In this document: positions 1-5,110 of the stretch, in pieces | Numbering within the stretch: the stretch's first letter is position 1 | How the letters are laid out: each line of letters opens with the position of its first letter | Source of the DNA: Prevotellaceae bacterium UBA3646 | Lineage (GTDB): Bacteria > Bacteroidota > Bacteroidia > Bacteroidales > Bacteroidaceae | DNA: 7,396 nt | Assembly (NCBI GenBank): GCA_002373535.1 | Contig: DFKL01000140.1 | Span: 1 to 7,396 of the forward strand | Reading direction: 5' to 3' | Program-made: the position numbers and the translations under genes | The notes under the pieces: generated by a model | The model's database searches: none | What the model was told of the DNA's origin: nothing | Seen by the model: the letters and a program-made list of their open reading frames with translations, nothing else

Positions 1-288
1 CAGTTGCCAAAACAAGATGACCAATTTCTCCTGTACCGAAAATGTTTTATCCGCAATGGTGTCGAAGAACAGTTTCTGATGAGTATCATTCCTAAATTTG
101 AGAATACAGGATTCTATAGCAGATACAAATCGTTGCAGGGATTTCTCTGTCCTAAACTCAAAGGCACCAGTACTGCCTTCAGTATTACCGTATGTATCAC
201 TGATGTAATCAAGCATCACACTGTAGTTTGGAACACTACCCATGATGTTGACCCCAGAATCATATTTTCCGTTATTCTTCTTCGCCAT
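1..288 (-). CDS. Partial protein, possibly BrxA-like (DUF1819), runs off the left edge
   Basis: Reading the minus strand from the ATG at 288 gives 96 open codons with no stop before the window ends, so only the N-terminus is present. The protein starts MAKKNNGKYDSGVNIMGS and continues through FEFRTEKSLQRFVSAIESCI to an end near KLVILFWQL. The arrangement 'RT-K-S..RF...I......F', followed by a helix with a hydrophobic 'LVILFW' segment, resembles the N-terminal helical half of DUF1819/BrxA, a small DNA-binding protein that is usually the first gene of BREX anti-phage operons. This is recognition by eye and could be wrong; a phage or hypothetical helical protein is the alternative. The gene overlaps the 3' end of the upstream regulator gene by 17 nt in another frame, which implies one mRNA and coupled translation. 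There is no signal peptide or membrane segment. Coding is likely real; the family assignment is weak. Confidence 0.6.
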   Translation of the reverse strand, partial: MAKKNNGKYDSGVNIMGSVPNYSVMLDYISDTYGNTEGSTGAFEFRTEKSLQRFVSAIESCILKFRNDTHQKLFFDTIADKTFSVQEKLVILFWQL

Positions 289-499
289 GGATGCGCTTAA
301 TTCTTACTAGTTCTGTATAATCCACCTTTAAGGCTGCTGCAATTTTGCTTAGCATGTCCAAAGATGGCTGGGAAGAATTGGTACACCACTTGCTAACTGT
401 GGCTGCATTGACACCAAGTTGTTCTGCAAGCCATTTGTTGGTGCGTTTCTTCTCTGCCAACATCACCTTAATCCGATTTAAATCTTTCTTCTCTTCCAT
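272..499 (-). CDS. Small XRE/Cro-type helix-turn-helix transcriptional regulator
   Basis: A 75-residue protein starting MEEKKDLNRIKVML. The helix-turn-helix occupies about residues 18-45, with WLAEQLGVNAATVSKWCTN matching the classic Cro/C1 pattern (LA..LGV...TVSKW), followed by the usual SLDMLSKIAAALKV third and fourth helices and a short charged tail. An in-frame ATG at 544 would add 15 residues, but it would read through the palindrome and the putative promoter, so the ATG at 499 is preferred. Proteins of this size and type often sit first in restriction-modification and BREX operons of Bacteroidetes and act as repressors of their own operon. That fits the palindrome 12 nt upstream and the overlap with the next gene. 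The class assignment is secure; the regulated target is inferred. Confidence 0.88.
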   Translation of the reverse strand: MEEKKDLNRIKVMLAEKKRTNKWLAEQLGVNAATVSKWCTNSSQPSLDMLSKIAAALKVDYTELVRIKRIHGEEE

Positions 500-510
500 G
501 CGTATATGGT

Positions 511-527
511 TTTTAGTGGCACTAAAA
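511..527. promoter_or_regulatory. Perfect palindrome, candidate operator of the XRE regulator
   Basis: TTTTAGTGGCACTAAAA is an exact 8-bp inverted repeat with a 1-bp centre. It lies 11-12 bp upstream of the regulator's ATG and directly downstream of a possible -7 element, so it would span the transcription start. Dimeric Cro-type repressors typically bind sites of this kind and length. Binding itself is inference. Confidence 0.55.
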
Positions 528-529
528 TA

Positions 530-538
530 CAAATAATA
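530..538 (-). promoter_or_regulatory. Possible -7 promoter element for the XRE operon
   Basis: The minus strand reads TATTATTTG, close to the Bacteroidetes TAnnTTTG box but with three rather than two spacer bases. No clear -33 TTTG is found at the normal distance; a TTG at 555-553 is too near. It is placed correctly relative to the gene and the palindrome, but the match is imperfect. Confidence 0.3.
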
Positions 539-648
539 TTTCACATAGGCATCAATTATTTGTAAAATTAATAATTTATAATATCAAAAATTGAAATAAT
601 TTCATTTTTCAAGCCCTATTGTAGATTACACATGACAATAATTTCCTT

Positions 649-671
649 ATTTTGGAACTATTCGCCAAAAT
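649..671. repeat. 7-bp inverted repeat upstream of the rightward promoter
   Basis: ATTTTGG at 649-655 and CCAAAAT at 665-671 are exact inverted copies separated by 9 bp. The dyad centre is about 37 bp upstream of the -7 box at 697, where an activator or repressor site could sit. It may be chance in AT-rich DNA. Confidence 0.35.
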
Positions 672-696
672 CACATCTGATTTCGCACAAACACCT

Positions 697-704
697 TACT
701 TTTG
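697..704 (+). promoter_or_regulatory. Bacteroidetes-type -7 promoter element upstream of the LRR remnant
   Basis: TACTTTTG is an exact match to TAnnTTTG. It is the same octamer as in the promoter of the acyltransferase gene at 5072, which supports its being genuine. There is no TTTG at the expected -33 position (around 673-676), so strength is uncertain. It points at the truncated LRR gene and was probably its original promoter. Confidence 0.5.
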
Positions 705-829
705 CCTGTGGTTTACAAAGGTTAAAAACGTTAAATCTTCATCTTTTTCGCTCTAGTCAGAATCCCCGTTGACACTTTTCTACCGTTTAAAGTGTATATT
801 GTTGATATAAAACAACTTGTAAATACTGG

Positions 830-1648
830 CATTGCTCCGGCCTGACATCAGTCACAATTGACAGTGGCGTCACCAGCATTGGCAATGATGCATTCTTTGG
901 ATGCACCGGCCTGACATCATTGACTATTCCCAACAGCGTCACTAATATTTGCTATGGTGCCTTCTTTGGTTGTGCCTTGCAGACGATTATAAACCATTGT
1001 GATAATGATATACATGAATTTGCCTTTTCCGACAGGATTTATCTTCATACTCAACTATATGTCCCAGAGGGTACTGTATGGGATTACATATTCAACACAG
1101 GATGGGGAGAATTCCATCACATAAAGGAATTCGCGACCAGTGCCGACGATATCCGTAATGATGCCGTATATATGATAGCCGACAGAAGCGGGAGGAACTT
1201 CCCTGTATATGACAAGTCAGCAAAGACACTGAAGAAAGTTGCCTATACGCTGAACCTTGACGACAGCGACACAGGTGCTTGCTGGCAAGTGATACGGAAC
1301 GGCAGCGACACATACCTGTATAACATAGGCGCAGGGATGTATGCAGCATACAATGCAGATGACGACCTTTCGCTCTCGATAGTGCCAACCGCTTTAGCCA
1401 TTGATATGACGGAAGACGGAGCGACAATAAACGGCAAACCAGTTATGCTGGTGGCAAACAAGTCAGTAACACCCATAGACAATCCTACTGGCATAGACAC
1501 CCTGCAGACAGACGAGGCAGAGGATTCCGCCACCCAGGCATCCTCACAGGACGACACAGCCATCTACGACCTTCATGGTCGCCGCCTGCATGAGAAGCCC
1601 GCACGCGGATTCTACATCCAGGGCGGCAAGAAGTACTTCGTGAAGTAA
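830..1648 (+). pseudogene. 5'-truncated BspA-like leucine-rich repeat secreted protein
   Basis: The frame is open from 806, just after a TGA at 803-805, but it contains no ATG or GTG before the repeats; the first plausible start is a TTG at 920 inside a repeat. LRR_5 (BspA/TpLRR) units are visible: CSGLTSVTIDSGVTSIGNDAFFG, then CTGLTSLTIPNSVTNICYGAFFG, 23 residues each, then a degenerate unit ending in LYVPEGTVWDYI, the usual C-cap of these arrays. About 140 residues follow with a WQVI...YLYNIGAGMYAAYN segment resembling the beta-trefoil/lectin-like tails of Bacteroidales secreted proteins, a 'GIDTL' linker, and the end IYDLHGRRL...GFYIQGGKKYFVK, a common C-terminal module. A full family member would begin with a signal peptide and several more repeats, which are absent. 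BspA-type proteins are surface adhesins. It is most likely a remnant left by deletion; translation from TTG would give a cytoplasmic fragment. Confidence 0.8.
837..919 (+). repeat. Two copies of the 69-bp LRR DNA repeat
   Basis: The 14-mer CCGGCCTGACATCA occurs at 837-850 and again at 906-919, exactly 69 bp (23 codons) apart, with further similarity in between. This is the DNA signature of the LRR units, and it is the type of repeat over which homologous deletion readily occurs. Confidence 0.75.
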
Positions 1649-1653
1649 AAAAC

Positions 1654-1672
1654 ACGGCACATCCAGTGCCGT
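1654..1672 (+). other. Hairpin just after the LRR stop codon
   Basis: ACGGCAC at 1654-1660 pairs exactly with GTGCCGT at 1666-1672 across a 5-nt loop. No T-run follows, so it is not a canonical intrinsic terminator by itself. It may stabilise the mRNA 3' end or assist the terminator 16 nt further on. Confidence 0.5.
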
Positions 1673-1687
1673 AACCCAACACACACA

Positions 1688-1720
1688 ACGCCTGCCGGTA
1701 ACTCTACCAGCAGGCGTTTT
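1688..1720 (+). terminator. Intrinsic terminator of the LRR gene
   Basis: ACGCCTGC (1688-1695) pairs with GCAGGCGT (1710-1717). After one C/A mismatch, GGTA (1697-1700) pairs with TACC (1705-1708) over an ACTC loop. A TTTT run follows at 1717-1720. It sits 40 nt after the LRR stop codon. Confidence 0.8.
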
Positions 1721-1789
1721 CATCTGTCCCCCCCACACAAACACTCAAATCTCTCCAAAAACTCTTTCTTCTCTGAGCTTTATAGTGGC

Positions 1790-1798
1790 TATAATTTG
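1790..1798 (+). promoter_or_regulatory. Possible -7 element for the beta-barrel-like protein gene
   Basis: TATAATTTG resembles TAnnTTTG but with a three-base spacer. No convincing -33 TTTG is present. The position after the preceding terminator and about 118 nt before the start codon makes it the best promoter candidate for the gene at 1916, with a rather long leader. Confidence 0.35.
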
Positions 1799-1915
1799 CA
1801 AGTTAAACAGAAAAACCATATATTTACCACACCATCGCATACAAATGAGCCAGGAACCAAGACTACAGTCACTAACCAGTCCCCATTCCCACGGGGACAT
1901 AAAGACCACACCATT

Positions 1916-2752
1916 ATGAAAAAGACAATGATCTTCATGGCAGCGGCACTGCTGTCAGTAGTGGCAGCCCAAGCCCAGCTCAGGGACGACAAGAACATCT
2001 TCAACCACCTGTCCCTCGGCCTCAACATCGGAACCGGAGGCATAGGGTTCGAAGTCGGAACCGTCTGCACCCCCTATATCGGCATACGTGCAGGATTCGA
2101 GGCCATCCCGTCGTTTACCGTCAGCCCCAAAAACATAGCCAACATACACGTCGACCTGCCAGCCGACTACCAGTCACTGCCAGCCGATGTCAAGGCCGAA
2201 TATCCAGTACAGAGCGACATGAACTTCGACGGCAAGGGCCGTGTGACCATGAAGAACGGCAAGCTTCTCTTCGACATCTATCCAGGCAAGAACTGCATGT
2301 TCCACTTCACCCTGGGCATGTATGCCGGCACCAGCCACATCGGCAGCCTCGTAGCCAGCCAGGTCAATTACGGCGACATGGCCAACCTGGACATCGTCAC
2401 CAAGTATAACAACGACATCAACGATCCCAGCAAATACGTCTACGACAACGCCCCCATCGACATCAAAATGAAAGACGGCACCCAGCTGTACTACGACGGC
2501 AACGCCGTACCTGCCGAGATTAGGGTCAATCCCGTCAAGCCATACTTCGGCATAGGTGTAGGCCGCACCGTACCACGCAAGCGCGTCGGCGTCAAAGGCG
2601 AGCTCGGAGTCATGTACTGGGGAACGCCACGTATCTACAACGGTGACAACGACATCACCAAGTGCGAGGAGATACGCGAAGTCACTAGGGTAACCGACAA
2701 GATACCCGTTTACCCCATGCTCAAGATCACCATCTTCGGCCGCATATTCTGA
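1916..2752 (+). CDS. Secreted, probable outer-membrane beta-barrel-like protein
   Basis: The protein has 278 residues. It starts at the ATG at 1916, because MKKTMIFMAAALLSVVAAQA is a textbook signal peptide (positive N-terminus, hydrophobic core, AQA cleavage before Q21). The longer frame from 1796 would place 40 polar residues in front of it. The mature part alternates Gly and aromatic residues in strand-like runs (LSLGLNIGTGGIGFEVG, YIGIRAGFEAIP, FHFTLGMYAGTS, YFGIGVGR, VGVKGELGVMYWG) and ends PMLKITIFGRIF. A C-terminal Phe with alternating hydrophobics is the typical beta-signal recognised by the BAM complex. Between about residues 140 and 205 lies a polar stretch, perhaps a large surface loop. 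No named family is recognised; a small outer-membrane barrel is the best reading. It is monocistronic, between terminators on both sides. Confidence 0.85.
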   Translation: MKKTMIFMAAALLSVVAAQAQLRDDKNIFNHLSLGLNIGTGGIGFEVGTVCTPYIGIRAGFEAIPSFTVSPKNIANIHVDLPADYQSLPADVKAEYPVQSDMNFDGKGRVTMKNGKLLFDIYPGKNCMFHFTLGMYAGTSHIGSLVASQVNYGDMANLDIVTKYNNDINDPSKYVYDNAPIDIKMKDGTQLYYDGNAVPAEIRVNPVKPYFGIGVGRTVPRKRVGVKGELGVMYWGTPRIYNGDNDITKCEEIREVTRVTDKIPVYPMLKITIFGRIF

Positions 2753-2795
2753 TATACGCAAGACATCCGGGCTATAATTTCCTAATAAAGACAAG

Positions 2796-2835
2796 ACAAT
2801 GCCTGTCGGTGACATACCGGCAGGCATTGTTTTTT
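2796..2835. terminator. Strong intrinsic terminator, probably bidirectional
   Basis: ACAATGCCTG (2796-2805) pairs with CAGGCATTGT (2821-2830). The stem continues inward through a G-U pair and CGGT/ACCG to a 5-nt GACAT loop, giving 15 pairs, then T's at 2830-2835. It lies between two convergent genes. The minus-strand exit is also T-rich (TTGTCTTGTCTTTATT), so it can serve both. Confidence 0.88.
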
Positions 2836-2850
2836 ACGCATGTACTATAG

Positions 2851-3249
2851 TCATTCCACGTCCCACACCACATGGTCTATATAGACCTTGCCGTCGGGTG
2901 ATACGTGCGCCTCCATTGTCGTGCAGTCCACAAAGGTTTCGCCATGTCTCGGACACACACAACTGTACCTGTAACGCCCGTCGTCCTCTTTCCACACCTT
3001 CATATCCTCCCATTCTGCCGGCGAGTCCAGCATTCCGTCCGTTTCACAGAACACCTCAGGCCACGACGATTCCTCCAGGTCCCTCTCCGCACTTGGAGTC
3101 AGGACGGCAGCATCGGGCTTTTGCAGCAGGAAGTTGCGTATTGCCGTACAGATGACCTCCTCGTCGCCAGACTCATGTCCAGGCTTGGACGAACATGCCG
3201 AAACGACAAGAATCGACATGACTGCTAAATATAGGCTGATTGTCTTCAT
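2851..3249 (-). CDS. Small lipoprotein of unknown function
   Basis: The protein has 132 residues. The N-terminus MKTISLYLAVMSILVVSAC is a lipoprotein signal peptide with lipobox V16-S17-A18-C19. The mature chain begins CSSKPGHESGDEE, whose acidic residues near +10 are loosely like the surface-export signals of Bacteroidetes lipoproteins. The rest is a compact acidic domain with four Cys after the lipidated one (VICTAI, EVFCET, YSCVCP, FVDCTT), which could form disulfides in the periplasm, and it ends with strand-like VYIDHVVWDVE. No family is recognised. It is read towards the beta-barrel gene and away from the multidomain secreted protein gene, with its own promoter candidate 42 nt upstream. 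Confidence 0.82.
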   Translation of the reverse strand: MKTISLYLAVMSILVVSACSSKPGHESGDEEVICTAIRNFLLQKPDAAVLTPSAERDLEESSWPEVFCETDGMLDSPAEWEDMKVWKEDDGRYRYSCVCPRHGETFVDCTTMEAHVSPDGKVYIDHVVWDVE

Positions 3250-3290
3250 GCGTATATAACAATTAAAATCCAGACGTGAAAGTAATGCCG

Positions 3291-3298
3291 CAAATTTA
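3291..3298 (-). promoter_or_regulatory. -7 promoter element for the lipoprotein gene
   Basis: The minus strand reads TAAATTTG, an exact TAnnTTTG match, ending 42 nt before the start codon and implying a leader of roughly 35 nt. The -33 TTTG is not clear. Confidence 0.5.
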
Positions 3299-3387
3299 TT
3301 AAAAATTTACCACAATTAGTCACCATTTCCCGCTTTTCATCGTAATTCCCGATATAACTCCCTCTCCACATACGAAAAAACGGTACT

Positions 3388-3400
3388 GACAATTATTGTC
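3388..3400. promoter_or_regulatory. 13-bp palindrome between divergent promoters
   Basis: GACAATTATTGTC is an exact 6+1+6 inverted repeat. AAAAAC at 3376-3381 and GTTTTT at 3401-3406 add an outer matching arm, interrupted by GGTACT on the left side. It lies between two divergent promoters (about 90 bp from one, 63 bp from the other), as a shared operator would. The single-base centre suits a DNA-binding dimer better than an RNA hairpin. Confidence 0.4.
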
Positions 3401-3462
3401 GTTTTTACACTCGTTTACCGATGTGTCATCCGTAATTACCCCGCCAGCACCCACATCCGTCA

Positions 3463-3470
3463 TATCTTTG
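3463..3470 (+). promoter_or_regulatory. -7 promoter element for the multidomain secreted protein gene
   Basis: TATCTTTG matches TAnnTTTG exactly, about 90 nt before the start codon. No TTTG is seen at -33. It is the best candidate promoter for the gene at 3560. Confidence 0.5.
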
Positions 3471-3559
3471 TAGCCGAAACGGGAATATCGCAAAAACAGA
3501 ACATAGAATTTAATTCTACTAAGGTATTTTTATATTAATTATTTTAAGGTAACAAGACT

Positions 3560-4897
3560 ATGAAAAAAATTACTACCGTATTTACCATGCTGCTCCTTAT
3601 CGCTACTACAGCCAGCGCCCAGTGGGCAGGCAAGGGAACAGGCATTAGCATGAACGGACAGTGGTATGCCCTCTACGAGACACAGGAAAGCTGGTTCGGC
3701 ACAATCAGCGAACACGAGTACACGCTCCAGGCGCCCGGAGCATCCATGACCTTTGACGTCAAGTGTGGCGACATTCTCTGGGTATGGGGTGGTCCGCTGA
3801 GGGCGGCACAGTTCGTGAACAACGCATGGAGCGACCAATTGTACGAATACGGCTGTGCAAAAAAGAATAGGTATTACCATAGCGACGTGGTCAGCCTGGA
3901 CCACAACGCCACCAAGGTCAAGCTCTATACCACATTCGGTGCGACCGGCTACAAGTACTTCAAGAACGTCATCGTACCCATGGCCAGCTATATCTATTCG
4001 CCATCACTGACCTCGCTTGACTTCGGCACCGCAGACAAGGGCACCTCGGACACCAGGACATTTACCGTGGCATGGTGCAACGTCCCCGGCTTTGAGTGGC
4101 AGGTAACCGGCACCAATGCAGCAGACGTCAAGGTCTCAATCGACGAGAATGCACAGGCAGGCAGCTACAACACCTCTACGATAACCGTAAAGTACAACCG
4201 TCAGAACGCAGGAGACCTGGACGCTACGCTCGTCCTGTCAAACGAATATGGCAGCTACTCACGTCAGGTTTCGCTCACCGGATATTCCGTGGAAACAGAC
4301 GTCACAGCCAAGATGCGCATCGACTCCAAAGCCAAGTGGGGAACCTTCTGCGCACCGTTCGACGTAGTAATTCCCGAGGGAGTACAGGCATACACCGGCG
4401 AACTGCTGGACACTCATGCATGGATCAGGCTGACCGAGTTGGAAGGCGCCATTCCGGCCAACACCGCCGTAGTGGTATGTGCAGACGACATTACCGAGAC
4501 CACCGAGTGGGCATTTAAGGCCGCACCCGTAGAGACGGCAGGACTCGAGAGCTGCTTCATTCCCAACCTGACAGGTACAGAAATGGACGTCCCCGCAGGC
4601 TGTTACCTTTTACAGAATAATTTCAGCGAAGAAACTCAGCAAAACCTCGTAGGCTGGTACCGTGTATCTGGCGAGGGTTTCAAGCTGGCAGCCAACCGCT
4701 GCTATCTGACGAAGGAATCAGAGTCAGCCGACAGCCGCTCGTTCATCGGTTTCGAGCCTACAGACAACGATGCCACGGCAATCAGCACCATTGCATCCCA
4801 GACCACTGTCAAGGCCGACGGCAAGTACCTCGTCAACGGACAAGTCATAGTAGTCAAGGCAGGCAAGGCCTACGGCATTGACGGCAGACGGCTGTAA
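3560..4897 (+). CDS. Secreted multidomain protein with Ig-like domain and short C-terminal module
   Basis: The protein has 445 residues. The signal peptide MKKITTVFTMLLLIATTASA is cleaved before Q21. A possible ribosome binding sequence AAGG lies 10 nt upstream of the ATG. Residues 21-143 form an aromatic-rich first domain (QWYALYE, WVWGG, YEYG, YYHSD) of no recognised family. Residues 145-243 look like a choice-of-anchor/ASPM-SPD2-Hydin type Ig-like domain (SLTSLDFGTADKGTSDTRTF ... ATLVLSNEYGSYSRQVSLTG). Residues 247-400 carry the WGTFCAPFDVVIPEGVQAY and IPANTAVVV segments found in many Bacteroidales secreted proteins. A 'TAISTI' linker precedes the tail GKYLVNGQVIVVKAGKAYGI and final DGRRL. 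It is probably periplasmic or surface exposed; the substrate is unknown. It is a single-gene unit ended by the hairpin at 4949. Confidence 0.85.
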   Translation: MKKITTVFTMLLLIATTASAQWAGKGTGISMNGQWYALYETQESWFGTISEHEYTLQAPGASMTFDVKCGDILWVWGGPLRAAQFVNNAWSDQLYEYGCAKKNRYYHSDVVSLDHNATKVKLYTTFGATGYKYFKNVIVPMASYIYSPSLTSLDFGTADKGTSDTRTFTVAWCNVPGFEWQVTGTNAADVKVSIDENAQAGSYNTSTITVKYNRQNAGDLDATLVLSNEYGSYSRQVSLTGYSVETDVTAKMRIDSKAKWGTFCAPFDVVIPEGVQAYTGELLDTHAWIRLTELEGAIPANTAVVVCADDITETTEWAFKAAPVETAGLESCFIPNLTGTEMDVPAGCYLLQNNFSEETQQNLVGWYRVSGEGFKLAANRCYLTKESESADSRSFIGFEPTDNDATAISTIASQTTVKADGKYLVNGQVIVVKAGKAYGIDGRRL

Positions 4898-4948
4898 CAA
4901 GCCAGGCAAGAACACCACGACAAAAATATCAGGCCAAGGCCTGCCACA

Positions 4949-4983
4949 GGCAGCCGCAATATGATGTTGCGGCTGCCGTTTTT
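4949..4983 (+). terminator. Intrinsic terminator of the multidomain secreted protein gene
   Basis: GGCAGCCGCAA (4949-4959) pairs perfectly with TTGCGGCTGCC (4967-4977) across a 7-nt loop. TTTTT follows at 4979-4983. It lies 51 nt past the stop codon. Confidence 0.9.
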
Positions 4984-5047
4984 ATGGTTGCCATTGGAAT
5001 CCGTGCCGGCAATACATGCCGTATGCACCAAATTATGAATCCCAATC

Positions 5048-5079
5048 TTTGCGGATTATCACATTTATTTGTACTTTTG
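5048..5079 (+). promoter_or_regulatory. Promoter of the polysaccharide operon
   Basis: TTTG at 5048-5051 and TACTTTTG at 5072-5079 are separated by 20 bp, a full match to the Bacteroidetes -33/-7 arrangement. Transcription would begin near 5085, leaving a leader of about 25 nt before the acyltransferase ATG. This is the clearest promoter in the window. Confidence 0.8.
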
Positions 5080-5110
5080 CTGCCGATTCCGTTAAAAACA
5101 CCGATATAGG

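Larger units (their letters stand above)
500..829. other. AT-rich intergenic region between divergent units
   Basis: No coding sequence with a credible start or domain was seen on either strand. The region holds the candidate operator and promoter of the leftward regulator at its left end, an AT-rich dyad at 592-604 (TGAAAT-A-ATTTCA), a 7-bp inverted repeat at 649-671, a TAnnTTTG box at 697-704 facing right, and a 7-bp inverted repeat at 772-795 (ACACTTT / AAAGTGT, 10-nt loop). No ATG exists between the rightward promoter and the LRR remnant, so the start of the gene this promoter once served seems to be missing. Confidence 0.6.
3250..3559. other. Divergent intergenic region
   Basis: No gene was seen. 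It contains the leftward lipoprotein promoter near its left end, a 13-bp dyad at 3388-3400, a rightward TAnnTTTG box at 3463-3470, and an AT-rich leader of about 80 nt before the next start codon. Confidence 0.6.

Noticed and set aside
4..300. Plus-strand 98-codon open frame
   Set aside because: It lies opposite the better-supported minus-strand gene that overlaps the XRE regulator, and its translation shows no domain-like pattern.
592..604. TGAAAT-A-ATTTCA dyad
   Set aside because: It sits in very AT-rich DNA, where such short dyads are expected by chance, and it has no clear position relative to a promoter.
1728..1734. Run of seven C's, possible phase-variation tract
   Set aside because: It is not inside a coding frame nor between promoter elements, so slippage would have no obvious effect.
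1796..1915. 40-residue N-terminal extension of the beta-barrel-like protein
   Set aside because: It would bury a textbook signal peptide behind a polar segment and starts within the possible promoter element.
2174..2827. Minus-strand 217-codon open frame opposite the beta-barrel-like gene
   Set aside because: Its product is a low-complexity Val/Asp/Gly/Ala string typical of a shadow of GC-rich coding sequence, and it would begin inside the terminator hairpin.
4941..4977. Alternative hairpin CTGCC/GGCAG competing with the terminator stem, as in attenuation
   Set aside because: The alternative stem is only 5 bp with a 3-nt loop against an 11-bp terminator stem, and it lies downstream of a complete gene where attenuation has no target.
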